Positions 55,201-63,535 of a stretch of DNA of 64,000 nt are shown here, piece after piece. The stretch spans positions 248,001 through 312,000 of the forward strand of contig JAYZEN010000001.1 in the NCBI GenBank assembly GCA_036337295.1. Reading direction: 5' to 3'. The first letter of the stretch is position 1, and every line of letters starts with the position of its first letter. Source of the DNA: Ketobacter sp036337295. Lineage in GTDB: Bacteria; Pseudomonadota; Gammaproteobacteria; Pseudomonadales; Ketobacteraceae. Position numbers and translations under genes: made by a program. The notes beneath the pieces are model-generated. The model was not told the DNA's origin, did no database searches, and saw nothing but the letters and a program-made list of their open reading frames with translations.

Positions 55201-58200
55201 CGCGCTGTTGATCAGCGTAGTGAAATCCGTGCCGTTATCCGTCGCCAGTTGTGCCAGATCCAATCCAGCGCCGGGAACCGTAACAGGGGCGCCATCCAGC
55301 AACAGAATCGCGCCGTTTGGCACTGACGTAATAATGATATTGGTGAGGGTTTCTGATCCGTCTATATCAGCCAGTGGTGGACTGAATTGCAGAACAATCG
55401 CGGTGTCTTCGGCGCCGACCGTATCGACGCCAAGGCCATTGGCCGTATCCACGACGGGTGTCACGGTGATATCCACCACGAGATTGAAACTGCCGCTGTC
55501 GCCATCAGGTTCGGTGTTGGTCTGAATCAGTCCGAACTGCACCTGGCCGCTGAAATCCGTTGCGGTTTTGACAAACAGATTGCTCAGCTCGGTGGCGGTG
55601 AGCGCGTACACTGGCTTGCCGTTGAAGGTGCCGGTCACATTCAGTTGGGCGAGATCGCGATTGGCGTCCACCAGCTGTACGCCAGCGGGCAGGTCCCGTA
55701 GTACAAAATCGAATATCTCTGAGCCGTCATCATCTTCGGTGCCGGTGGAAAAATTCAGCGGGATCAGGCTGTCTTCGGCAAAACTGCCGCTGATGGTGGT
55801 GCCGTCAAAGCTCCAGGCGTTATCAGGGCCGGGGCCAACGGCGGGCTCGTCCACCACGCTTTGCACGTCGATGTTAATTGTGCGCGGTGCAGATAGTGCT
55901 TCGGGCACAGCGGGATCAATGCCATCCACGCTGGATTCGGTGGCAATGGACTGAATTTGCATCGAAAACGAACTGGAAACGGAGCTGATATCGTCCAGCG
56001 GTTTCAGGAACACCACACCGTTTTGCACGTCTGCGTCGGAAACGCGGTAGACGCCGGGGCTCACCAGGCCGGTCTCGTTACCCAGTGCATCACTGATCAT
56101 CCAGCCTCTGGGCAAGCTGAGTTGATAGCTCAATGTTTCGGAGCCGTCATTGTCCGTCAGCGCGCCCGACATAAACGTATTCAGCGCCACCAGCTCATCT
56201 TCCAGCATAAAAATGGACGTGGCAGACAGCGTTGGTGTATCCGCAACCGGTGCGACATCCATGGTGATCGTCTGGCTGATTTCCGCCGTGGCACCAGTGC
56301 TGTTCTCGCGCGAGATCGCGAACAGATCGAATTGAAGTTGCCCTGCAAGATTGGGTGTGGTGCTGGCTTGCAATGCCGCCAGTTCAGCGCTGGAAAGTGT
56401 GGCGCCGTTGCTGAGGGTGCGATTACCTGTGCGCAGAGTCAGCCCGCTTTCGATATTGTCGATGCGGTAACTGAGGGATTCCGAGCCATCGGTGTCAAAC
56501 AGATTGGCCTGCAGATTAAAGCTGGGTGCGGCGCCATCTTCCAGCATGTCGTAAGCAAATCCTGAACCGCCATCCCATTGCGGTGGATCGACCACCGGTG
56601 TCACGCTGACATCGAAACTGTCGTCGTGCGTGCGGGTGCCACTGTCGGTGTTGACAGTAACGGTGACATCAAAACGCACATCATGAGTGGGATCGGAAAT
56701 ATTCTGTGCCGGTGTATAGACCAGCGTGCCGTTGGGTTGCACTTCGCCGGTAGCCGGATTGACCAGCAACAACCCTGCGCCAGTGAGCTGCGGATTGCCG
56801 CTGCCGTCGGCAGGCAGTGCAACACCATTCAGTGTGAGTGTTCCGCCTTGCAACTCTGCAAGACTAAATGTGATGGCGGTGATCTGTTCGTTATTGTCGA
56901 GGTCGCCGGGATTGGCGGTCAGCGTCAGGGTCAGCGGGGTGTCTTCGGTCGTTACCAGTGGGCTGATATCGATATTTGCCGCTTCATCCTGCACGTTCAT
57001 ATTAAGCGTGTTCACCACCACATCGTCATCACTATCGGTGACTTCGAAATCCAGACTGTCGAAAAAATTCGCGTTGAGTGAAGTGTTGGTGACCACCGTG
57101 ATACGGCCATCGCTGTAGACAGTGGCGGTGCCCCATTGCTGGCCACCTTCCATCAGCGTGATGGTTTCCGGATCGGAGGTGAAGGTGTAATCCACGCCGT
57201 CATAATTGACACGGGTGAGGATCGCACCGTCGGCACCGCCTTTGTCATTGGCGAGCACATTGATGGTTCTGCTGCCGCCTTCGGTGCCGGTGACATTGAT
57301 ATCCGCTGCGGCGGGCACGTCGTCGGTGACATTGACGGTCATGGTGATGACGTTGGAGGTGTCACCATCCGCATCCCGCAAACTCAGGCCGAAATCGATG
57401 GCCAGATTATTCTCACCATTAGCCGGCGCATGATCGAGTGGGGCGCTGAGCTGGAATTCGGTGAGCCCGTCCAATCCCGCTTTTACGCGAAATACTTCGT
57501 TGCCACCGGCACTGGCAACCCACCAGCCGCTGGCGTCGGCGCTACCGGCCAAGGTGACAGCAACACCGCCACTGGTGAGTGCGGTATTGAGGCTGACCTG
57601 AGTGGTCACCAGTGAATCACTGCCGCGGGAGCCAAAGGCCAAACCGTTATCACTGACCGGTCCACTGAGTGTGCCGGCTTCGTCGACGGTCAACGTTCCT
57701 GCCGACGTCGCCACCGGATTGCGTCCATCAAAAATGCTGATGTCGGCTTGCAGCGGTGTCGTGGTGCCATCACTGTCTGTGAAAATCACATTTACCGGCA
57801 CCGTGAGATTATCCACCGGCGTTCCCGCGTCCAGATGATCGATCTGGCTTAGCACGGAAACGGTCAAGGGAATATTTCCCGCCGCACCAGCATCGACATT
57901 GACGGATGCCGGCAGCGCGACCTGCAACACCGCAGTGCCAGCGTCAGTACGTGCCTGCCAGGTGACGTTGTCCAGCTGCTGCCACGACAATGGATTGCCA
58001 TTCTGGCTCAGCGTGTTGCCGTTGCTGTCTTGCACCGCCTTGCCGTTCACCAGATCGAAGGTGGCCTGCACAATTGGGTCCTGGCTGGCAGTGATGACAA
58101 AGTCCAGGCTGGTGCTGCTGGGTGTGTCGGCGTTGCCTGTGGCTTTCGGCGTTTCAGAAAGTTGCACGGCGATGTCGCTGCCGCTGGCCGCACTGGCATC

Positions 58201-61200
58201 GGAAACACTGACCGGGATCGACGCAAAAATGCTGTCACCATCCGCATCGGTAACCTGATAGCGCAGATTGAAATTCAGCGGATCACTGCTGCCGTTAGCA
58301 TTAAGCTGATCCAGAGCTTTGAACAACGTAAACGTATAAACCGGTGCGGAATCGCTGGTGGCATCGGGTTCGCTGGCAATCACCACGGTGAAAACAGGAT
58401 CAAGCGCATCGGTGGTAAAAGCCGTCAGCGTCAAACCATCCGGGCTCACCTGATATTGCACGGCAACACCACCGCTGGTGAGTGTGGGTTGCCTATCGGA
58501 TGTGAAGCCCAGATCTGCAATGGCATCGCTGCCGAGCGTGACCTGCACCGTGCCGGTATCCTGGGCGATGGTGGTCAGATCGTTTTCATTCAACGTGGCA
58601 TCAGTGGCGGACGAGACAGGCTGATTGCCGTCGAGCAATTCCAGCGTTGATCCCGCGGCGATCACGGTGCCATCCAGATCCGTGGCCTGTGCCTCCACCG
58701 GGAACAGCAGACTGTCCGTGGGCCCGTGATCCAGCGGCAAATATTGGGTGGTGGTGGCGGTGGCGTTCAGATTGCCGTTGCTGTCGTTCACCGCCGTGAG
58801 CGCAATTTCAAAGACAACGGAAGCGCCCGCACTGGCCACCAGAGTGTTGCCGCCGCTGAGGCTGTAGGTCAGCGGAGTTCCGTCACTAGTGTAGCCCAGC
58901 GCTGTGAGCGTACTGACCTGATTGGGGGTGAACACCAGGCTGGCTGGAATCAAATCGTCGGTGCCGGCACCCACCACAAAATCGATAACATAGGTGGTGG
59001 TATCGCCGTAGTCCTGTTCCGTGCCGCTGCGGGAACCACTGGGGAACACACCGGCGGCGCCATCGGTGATGGTGATGACAACATCCGAGGAATCAAAATC
59101 GCCGTCCTGGTCTACCGCGTCGTAACGGAAATCCAGCGTTTGCAGAACGGTGTTATCCAGATTGCGCGCCGCCACAAAATTCCAGCGGCCATCGGCGTAT
59201 ACCTTGAGTTCGCCTTTTGCAGTGGTGATCGTGGTGGGGCCGGTTTGCGCGATCGTATAGTTGCTGCCTTCCACCTCGACTCGCAACAGCCGCAACGGGC
59301 CTTCCTGCAGAATGTCGTTGTCAAATACGTTACCGGATGTAGCCACCTGCTCCACTGCGGTGTAACGGTCGTCTGTCGTGAACGGGCCACTGTCTCGGAT
59401 CACAACGGGCAATGCCACTGTGACCGTTTCAAACGTGCTGTCGGCATCATTCTGGGTGGCGTCCAGCTGAATACTGGTGAACGCAGAATCACGCAACAAA
59501 CCCTGGTCCACCGGACCCAGCAGCGTGACGGTCACGGTGCCATCGCCATTGATCACCGCTTGCAAAACCGGTGTGGCGCCGGCGCTGGCACTCAGGCTTT
59601 GGCCATCGCCGGACACGGTGACAGCAAGCGGAATGTTGCCCGCGGTGAGCGCCTCCAATTGCACCTGGGTGACACTGAACACCAACGCATCATAACCGCT
59701 GATGGTGACCGTACTGGGGGCGCTGAATCCAGTGGGGTATAGCAGTAACGCCTGCTCCGACAACTGCACGGTAGTGGGCACATCCAGCGTCGGTGTGGCG
59801 TCCGTGGCTTCATTGCCAGCCACATCGCTCACACTGGCGTCCAGGTTCCACGATGCAAACGGTCCCAGGTCGGCAATGGTCACATCGGTGGACCAGGTCC
59901 CGTCCCCCTGCACCAGCGCGGAGAAACTTTGCTGGTTACCCAGCGCATCACTGAACCGCAGCGTCACGGCTTGTCCGGCTTCCACCTCCGTTGTGGAGCC
60001 CTTCACATTCACCGTCTCACCCCGGCGCAAGGCATCGATATCCAGGCCATCCACACCGGGGATTCCAGTTACCGTATCGATATCCAGCGCAGCCAGCGTA
60101 TCCTTAACTGCCGTATTGGAGGCCGCGGCCGGGTTACCGGCGACATCACTGGAACTGGCGTTCACCGTGAGAGTGCCATCGTTGAAGCCGGTCAAGTCCA
60201 ACGGATCAATTTGCCAGGTACCGTTGGCCTGCACAGTGGCCGTGGCGTTGGTGGTGTTGCTGCCATCGGTAATGGTAACGTCTATCGTTCGCCCCGGCTC
60301 AATTTCCGTGACCGTGCCACTGACGGTGACCGCTCCGATCTCAGCGCTGGAATAAGGTGGAGTGCCGTCAAATTGCACGGTGATGACCGCCACACTGTCT
60401 TTCATAAAAGTGAAATCAGCCACGGCGATATTACCGGGGATATCCATGCTGGTGAGGGTGGCACGAATCACACCATCCGCCAGCCCGCTCAGATCCATGG
60501 CGCTGATCTGGTAACTGCCATCGCCCGCCAGGGTGGTGGTGGCTGCTTGGGTAAGATTGTTGCCGTCGGTGAGCAGCAGGTTCAGCGTCTGGCCGGGGTT
60601 GATTTCCGCGGTGGTGCCGGTGAAGTCTACATCGAGCGCTTCCACTGCATTCAGCAGCAGGCCCCCATTCAGTGTGAGATCATCGTTGATGATAGCCAGT
60701 GTATCGATGATGGCCGTGTCGACAGCCGAAATACGGTTGCCATAAAAATCCCGCGCTGTAGCCTGGGCGTTAATCTCACCCTGAGCCAGGCCGGAGAGAT
60801 CCGCGCCACTGAAAATAAAACCGTCGTTGTTCACTTGGGTGATGAACTGTAACGTAGCACCTTGGGAATCGGTCACCAGAATGTCGATTTCCTGATTGTC
60901 CCACAGGTACAGCGTGGGCCCGAACAGATCCACCGCCGACACTTCAAACATGTTGATGTATTCATCGCCACCATCCTCGATGGTGATAGCGATTTCAGCA
61001 TCGGCGTTCAAAGGGGGAATGATTTTCTTGGCATCGGTTCCCGCTTGCGAGCTGGATTCCGCGGAGGTTTGTGGGCGCTGCTGTGTTTGAAAGCGGGAGT
61101 CGGGCAGCTGTTCCGGCCCCACCCGATGGATATGCGCAAGCAACGTGGAAGGGCTGGCGGCAGAAGTCGCGGCCTGGGCAACCGCGCCGATGGGTGAGGC

Positions 61201-61323
61201 AGCGCTGGAGACATGAATAACATCGGAGCCCAGCGCTTCCACCTCGGCCGCAGACAATTTGATCAGCGTACCGTCGTCCTGGAGCAGCCAATATTGACCG
61301 TCTATCCGAAGCAGCCACTTCAT
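52297..61323 (-). CDS. Giant LapA-like type I secreted adhesin
   Basis: 3008 residues. Residues 1-110 resemble the retention module of LapA-type adhesins (MKWLLRIDGQYWLLQDDGT start). About 130-560 are Ig-like modules of about 100 residues (DVAGNPAAA, DVAGNEATD). About 560-1500 resemble T1SS-143 repeats (DHGPTDSLLFPVEA, DADGD motifs). About 1500-2650 hold modules carrying a D-x-DGSE Ca-binding motif, seen near residues 1611, 1724, 1866, 1988, 2129 and 2521. The C-terminus (about 2885-3008) has one RTX-type nonapeptide (GGDGNDTLN) and a VCA0849-like T1SS target region (DQITAFDVSQDHLNLSDI). I see no TAAG/PAAG LapG-type cleavage motif. Codons are unbroken. AAAGGA 8 nt before ATG. Confidence 0.93.
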   Translation of the reverse strand: MKWLLRIDGQYWLLQDDGTLIKLSAAEVEALGSDVIHVSSAASPIGAVAQAATSAASPSTLLAHIHRVGPEQLPDSRFQTQQRPQTSAESSSQAGTDAKKIIPPLNADAEIAITIEDGGDEYINMFEVSAVDLFGPTLYLWDNQEIDILVTDSQGATLQFITQVNNDGFIFSGADLSGLAQGEINAQATARDFYGNRISAVDTAIIDTLAIINDDLTLNGGLLLNAVEALDVDFTGTTAEINPGQTLNLLLTDGNNLTQAATTTLAGDGSYQISAMDLSGLADGVIRATLTSMDIPGNIAVADFTFMKDSVAVITVQFDGTPPYSSAEIGAVTVSGTVTEIEPGRTIDVTITDGSNTTNATATVQANGTWQIDPLDLTGFNDGTLTVNASSSDVAGNPAAASNTAVKDTLAALDIDTVTGIPGVDGLDIDALRRGETVNVKGSTTEVEAGQAVTLRFSDALGNQQSFSALVQGDGTWSTDVTIADLGPFASWNLDASVSDVAGNEATDATPTLDVPTTVQLSEQALLLYPTGFSAPSTVTISGYDALVFSVTQVQLEALTAGNIPLAVTVSGDGQSLSASAGATPVLQAVINGDGTVTVTLLGPVDQGLLRDSAFTSIQLDATQNDADSTFETVTVALPVVIRDSGPFTTDDRYTAVEQVATSGNVFDNDILQEGPLRLLRVEVEGSNYTIAQTGPTTITTAKGELKVYADGRWNFVAARNLDNTVLQTLDFRYDAVDQDGDFDSSDVVITITDGAAGVFPSGSRSGTEQDYGDTTTYVIDFVVGAGTDDLIPASLVFTPNQVSTLTALGYTSDGTPLTYSLSGGNTLVASAGASVVFEIALTAVNDSNGNLNATATTTQYLPLDHGPTDSLLFPVEAQATDLDGTVIAAGSTLELLDGNQPVSSATDATLNENDLTTIAQDTGTVQVTLGSDAIADLGFTSDRQPTLTSGGVAVQYQVSPDGLTLTAFTTDALDPVFTVVIASEPDATSDSAPVYTFTLFKALDQLNANGSSDPLNFNLRYQVTDADGDSIFASIPVSVSDASAASGSDIAVQLSETPKATGNADTPSSTSLDFVITASQDPIVQATFDLVNGKAVQDSNGNTLSQNGNPLSWQQLDNVTWQARTDAGTAVLQVALPASVNVDAGAAGNIPLTVSVLSQIDHLDAGTPVDNLTVPVNVIFTDSDGTTTPLQADISIFDGRNPVATSAGTLTVDEAGTLSGPVSDNGLAFGSRGSDSLVTTQVSLNTALTSGGVAVTLAGSADASGWWVASAGGNEVFRVKAGLDGLTEFQLSAPLDHAPANGENNLAIDFGLSLRDADGDTSNVITMTVNVTDDVPAAADINVTGTEGGSRTINVLANDKGGADGAILTRVNYDGVDYTFTSDPETITLMEGGQQWGTATVYSDGRITVVTNTSLNANFFDSLDFEVTDSDDDVVVNTLNMNVQDEAANIDISPLVTTEDTPLTLTLTANPGDLDNNEQITAITFSLAELQGGTLTLNGVALPADGSGNPQLTGAGLLLVNPATGEVQPNGTLVYTPAQNISDPTHDVRFDVTVTVNTDSGTRTHDDSFDVSVTPVVDPPQWDGGSGFAYDMLEDGAAPSFNLQANLFDTDGSESLSYRIDNIESGLTLRTGNRTLSNGATLSSAELAALQASTTPNLAGQLQFDLFAISRENSTGATAEISQTITMDVAPVADTPTLSATSIFMLEDELVALNTFMSGALTDNDGSETLSYQLSLPRGWMISDALGNETGLVSPGVYRVSDADVQNGVVFLKPLDDISSVSSSFSMQIQSIATESSVDGIDPAVPEALSAPRTINIDVQSVVDEPAVGPGPDNAWSFDGTTISGSFAEDSLIPLNFSTGTEDDDGSEIFDFVLRDLPAGVQLVDANRDLAQLNVTGTFNGKPVYALTATELSNLFVKTATDFSGQVQFGLIQTNTEPDGDSGSFNLVVDITVTPVVDTANGLGVDTVGAEDTAIVLQFSPPLADIDGSETLTNIIITSVPNGAILLLDGAPVTVPGAGLDLAQLATDNGTDFTTLINSARLQVQPPEDSDQDFSIPVQFEITDTSGLGQQAVQLVSGNLNVDVRGIVDDNGADGITRIETIPTAIISTDGSAVSLANVAQFVEADIDGSEYLDYISISVPQSDGWFITHPNGAIHDGQGNWLIPATGLTSDSVVETAAQLLAGATILSDHVGSFEIVVAARVLDHGDDADIISNALTVEFQAANTGSAQAVATLQTSIIDGLEAATIDTSGHLNTNAAGDGNDVVSYRVDAADMLYGGAITGADVITQYAGDGTTVVAWVFTNASLPSLAIVNMDEDFAGAVSIPVNKIATDPQGATVVSVENLAIELQPVVDAVADIANIQIVEDTATPLNINLNALLGDQDADPAQGVETVVSVRFLEPSPGFILDPSNLLTDNGDGSFTLNDPSRLNEIYYRPPVNLSGEGAATLQLELNVQDQTTGITLGNLNDTVTATISKTVSFDVIADTDITGDIFGRNDQEGDEDSDILLEGLTVLDFDSDGSETLSLQLLGVPQGAVLYWNNGGTLVQLINNGADGSGGNAWSFSPDQLDNLVLRPPRDFSGEFVLTLQTTSMELSTQEVVINSRDFLVEVYPVADGAEFYSTPQDVNGQEGSIITIGVYARTTEAVNPDEVVVVNVVVKDTSDTTALQGVAGIRTPDGRVGLFQNTGSGFVASVTTTLTQLASLELFAGANAFGTLDIDIQVGSRDSAVLGGNTEYATTAPADMATQSISIDIAPLPDAPLLTLDYDYITAATGTVPLNLNLTLQNPAPGETSDLVISGLPDGVNLNAGSRSGTDWIVNAADVDGLNITNPQAGASYQLSFEPRSTLNGTTVSGGVQAITIDMAASLSGDNTFSASAGETSLLIGGDGNDTLNANTGEDTFLFRMADLGSSGTPALDQITAFDVSQDHLNLSDIAAGMSTGIQLDTIIDLSESAGSTTLAIDLGSGVVQNIELQNVTRDDLYGGSGWSNDADILQRMLQEQILITG

Positions 61324-61364
61324 GAAAATGTCCTTTCTGAAGTGCTACCCAGCCGTCTGCTCAT
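61320..61364 (-). CDS. Possible 14-residue leader peptide coupled to the adhesin gene
   Basis: ATG 61364 has a perfect GGAGG 7 nt upstream, encodes MSRRLGSTSERTFS and stops with TGA that overlaps the adhesin ATG as ATGA. The peptide has no obvious regulatory amino-acid run. The ribosome site is stronger than that of the adhesin itself, so re-initiation could set adhesin translation. It is too short to prove by sequence alone. Confidence 0.45.
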   Translation of the reverse strand: MSRRLGSTSERTFS

Positions 61365-61399
61365 GCGTGCGCCTCCATGATGTCGAAGCAGATGCGGTA

Positions 61400-61429
61400 T
61401 GTATACAGGAAACTAGCAGCTTTGGCCAA
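61400..61429 (-). promoter_or_regulatory. Candidate sigma-70 promoter of the adhesin operon
   Basis: On the minus strand TTGGCC (61424-61429), 18 bp, TATACA (61400-61405). It lies about 35 bp upstream of the leader ORF and between the aldehyde dehydrogenase terminator and the adhesin gene. Confidence 0.5.
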
Positions 61430-61466
61430 ATAGCGATAGTGAAAATAGAATTTAGTGCAGGAAATG

Positions 61467-61487
61467 AAGGCGAGCACAGCTCGCCTT
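61467..61487 (-). terminator. Hairpin after the aldehyde dehydrogenase gene
   Basis: AAGGCGAGC / GCTCGCCTT with a three-base loop, a perfect 9-bp stem. The minus-strand side is followed by a weak CATTTCC tract, so termination may be partial. Confidence 0.6.
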
Positions 61488-61616
61488 GTTATGAAGTCTG
61501 ATGAGATGTATGCAGTCTTGGTATGACCTGAACTATGAGACCCGAGTTATGAGATCCAATCAGTGAGACAAATCAGCACAGAACGAATCAACAGCGAACG
61601 AATCAGCAAAAAACCA
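61488..61616. repeat. Degenerate short repeats in the aldehyde dehydrogenase 3' region
   Basis: Two relaxed repeat families: TATGAGAC/TATGAGAT at about 61534-61556, and a roughly 15-bp unit ending AACGAAT at about 61573-61602. They give an apparent repetitive plus-strand frame that is not a gene. Confidence 0.5.
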
Positions 61617-63044
61617 TCAGGCCGAGCCGGCGCCAAACACGGTTTTAACTTCCAGATACTCTTCAAAACCTTCCCGGCCCCACTCCCGACCATTGCCACT
61701 TTGCTTGAAGCCTCCAAAGGGACAGGAGAAGTCAATCTCCGCGCCGTTGATATGGACATTGCCGGTGCGTAAGCGACTGGCCACCTTGAGCGCCCGCTCC
61801 TGACTGCCAGACACGTAACCGGACAATCCGTAAGGCGTGTCATTGGCGATGGCAATGGCGTCCTCTTCATCCTCGTACGGGAGAATGGATAACACCGGAC
61901 CGAAAATTTCTTCGCGGGCGATGGTCATCTGATTGTTAACGTTGCTGAAGATGGTGGGGCGTACAAAGTAGCCGGTACTGAGTCCTTCCGGTTTGCCGGG
62001 GCCGCCCACCACCAGCTCCGCACCTTCCTCAATGCCTTTTTGCAGCAGGGCCTGGATCTTCTGATACTGCACTTCACTGGCCACGGGTCCGATGACCGTC
62101 CCTTCCGCATCCGGCATTCCGGGCACAATGGTGGCTGCCGCCGCATTGGCGATGGCGGTGGCCTCCTCCAATCGCGCGGCTGGCACCAGCATGCGGGTCG
62201 GCGCATTGCAGGATTGACCACTGTTCATGAAGCAGCCCTTCACACCACCGGCCACCGCAGATTCAAAATCCGCATCATCCAGAATAATGTTGGCCGACTT
62301 GCCACCCAGCTCCTGCGCCACCCGTTTCACGGTATCGGCGGCGGTCTTGGCAATGGCCACCCCCGCCCGGGTACTGCCGGTAAACGACACCATATCCACA
62401 TCCGGGTGGGAGGTCAGCGCGCTTCCCACGCCGGCACCGTCGCCATTAACCAGATTGAATACTCCCGGCGGCAAACCGGCCTCATCCACAATTTCAGCGA
62501 AGATCATGGCATCGATGGGGGCCACTTCACTGGGCTTCAACACCATGGTGCAGCCGGTGGCCAGGGCCGGAGCCACTTTGCAGGCGATCTGGTTAATGGG
62601 CCAGTTCCAGGGCGTGATCAGGGCACATACGCCGATGGGCTCTTTGTGCAGGCGGTGGTTGCCACGCACCTCGTCAAACTCATAGGTCTTCAGCACTTCC
62701 AGGGCCTGCATAAAATGCCCCAATGCCGCCGGAGCCTGGGCCGCATTCGCCAACCACATGGGGGCGCCCATCTCCTGGGAGATCGCGGTGGCCAGATCCC
62801 CCATGCGCTTCTGATAACCGGCGATGATGGCTTCCAGATACGCCATGCGCTCTTCCCGGGTGGTGCGGGACCAGCTGGGAAACGCTGCCTTGGCCGCAGC
62901 GACCGCCTTGTCCACGTCCACTTTACTGCCCAGGGAAATCACCCCCATCGCCTGTTCGGTGGCCGGGTTGATCACTTCCAGACTGTTGACCGTTGCCGGC
63001 GCCACCCATTGACCGTTGATATAGAAATTCATGTATTCATACAT
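61617..63044 (-). CDS. NAD(P)-dependent aldehyde dehydrogenase
   Basis: 475 residues, normal ALDH length. Landmarks: cofactor-site ITPWNWPINQ, LKPSEVAPI, FTGSTRAGVAIAK, general base Glu in AQELGGKSAN (about 245), catalytic Cys in NSGQSCNAPTR (about 277), REEIFGPVLSI and PFGGFKQSGNGREWG near the end. It oxidises an aldehyde to the acid; the substrate is not clear from sequence. GAGGA 7 nt before ATG 63044 supports the start. A monocistronic gene by context. Confidence 0.95.
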   Translation of the reverse strand: MYEYMNFYINGQWVAPATVNSLEVINPATEQAMGVISLGSKVDVDKAVAAAKAAFPSWSRTTREERMAYLEAIIAGYQKRMGDLATAISQEMGAPMWLANAAQAPAALGHFMQALEVLKTYEFDEVRGNHRLHKEPIGVCALITPWNWPINQIACKVAPALATGCTMVLKPSEVAPIDAMIFAEIVDEAGLPPGVFNLVNGDGAGVGSALTSHPDVDMVSFTGSTRAGVAIAKTAADTVKRVAQELGGKSANIILDDADFESAVAGGVKGCFMNSGQSCNAPTRMLVPAARLEEATAIANAAAATIVPGMPDAEGTVIGPVASEVQYQKIQALLQKGIEEGAELVVGGPGKPEGLSTGYFVRPTIFSNVNNQMTIAREEIFGPVLSILPYEDEEDAIAIANDTPYGLSGYVSGSQERALKVASRLRTGNVHINGAEIDFSCPFGGFKQSGNGREWGREGFEEYLEVKTVFGAGSA

Positions 63045-63225
63045 AGTGCAGTCCTCTTGTCCTCTCTAGTTCTTGTCCTTGGAGTCTCTAATCCCAACAT
63101 TGGGTAGAGTAGTTATGGGTACATCATTGTTATTGTGGTTATTCTACTGCTCATTATCTGGCTGCATTGGAAGCCACCATTATGCAAGCTTTGGAAGAAA
63201 CGGTGAAACGGTTAAAGCCGACAAT

Positions 63226-63267
63226 ATTCCGGTAAAACAGGTCAGGATTCCGGCAAAACAGATCAGG
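63226..63267. repeat. 21-bp tandem duplication spanning the GIY-YIG stop codon
   Basis: Two adjacent 21-bp units (63226-63246 and 63247-63267), differing at two positions, plus a partial third. The stop codon of the minus-strand GIY-YIG gene lies in the second unit. Together they look like slippage products. Confidence 0.85.
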
Positions 63268-63535
63268 ATTCCTGCGACGGCACCTGCCAGGCCTCCAACA
63301 ACAACAGCTTTTGGGCACGGGATAATTTTTTGATGGCGGCTTCCCGTCGGGCTGCCTCGGAACGATTGGCCACCGTCTCGGAATACACCAGCTGAACGGG
63401 CCGACGCACCCGGGTATAACGGGCGCCGGCCCGGCCTTCGCCATGCTCCCGGGCCCGTCTGGCCAGATCGGTGGTAATGCCGGTGTAAAGCGTGTCGTCC
63501 GCACAACGCAGAATATAGACGTACCATGCCCCCAT
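63263..63535 (-). CDS. GIY-YIG nuclease-fold protein, YhbQ/UPF0213-like
   Basis: 90 residues from ATG 63535, the usual size. The GIY-YIG core is visible: WYVYILRCADDTLYTGIT, conserved Arg in DLARRAREH, and the catalytic-type glutamate in RSEAARREAAIKKLSR. Small stand-alone members of this family are of uncertain function, with DNA nicking suggested for some. The start overlaps the stop of the zinc peptidase gene (TGATG), so they are translationally linked. Confidence 0.92.
   Translation of the reverse strand: MGAWYVYILRCADDTLYTGITTDLARRAREHGEGRAGARYTRVRRPVQLVYSETVANRSEAARREAAIKKLSRAQKLLLLEAWQVPSQES

Noticed and set aside
63073..63333. 86-residue plus-strand frame
   Set aside because: Its repetitive C-terminus comes from the 21-bp DNA repeat and it overlaps the GIY-YIG gene on the other strand.
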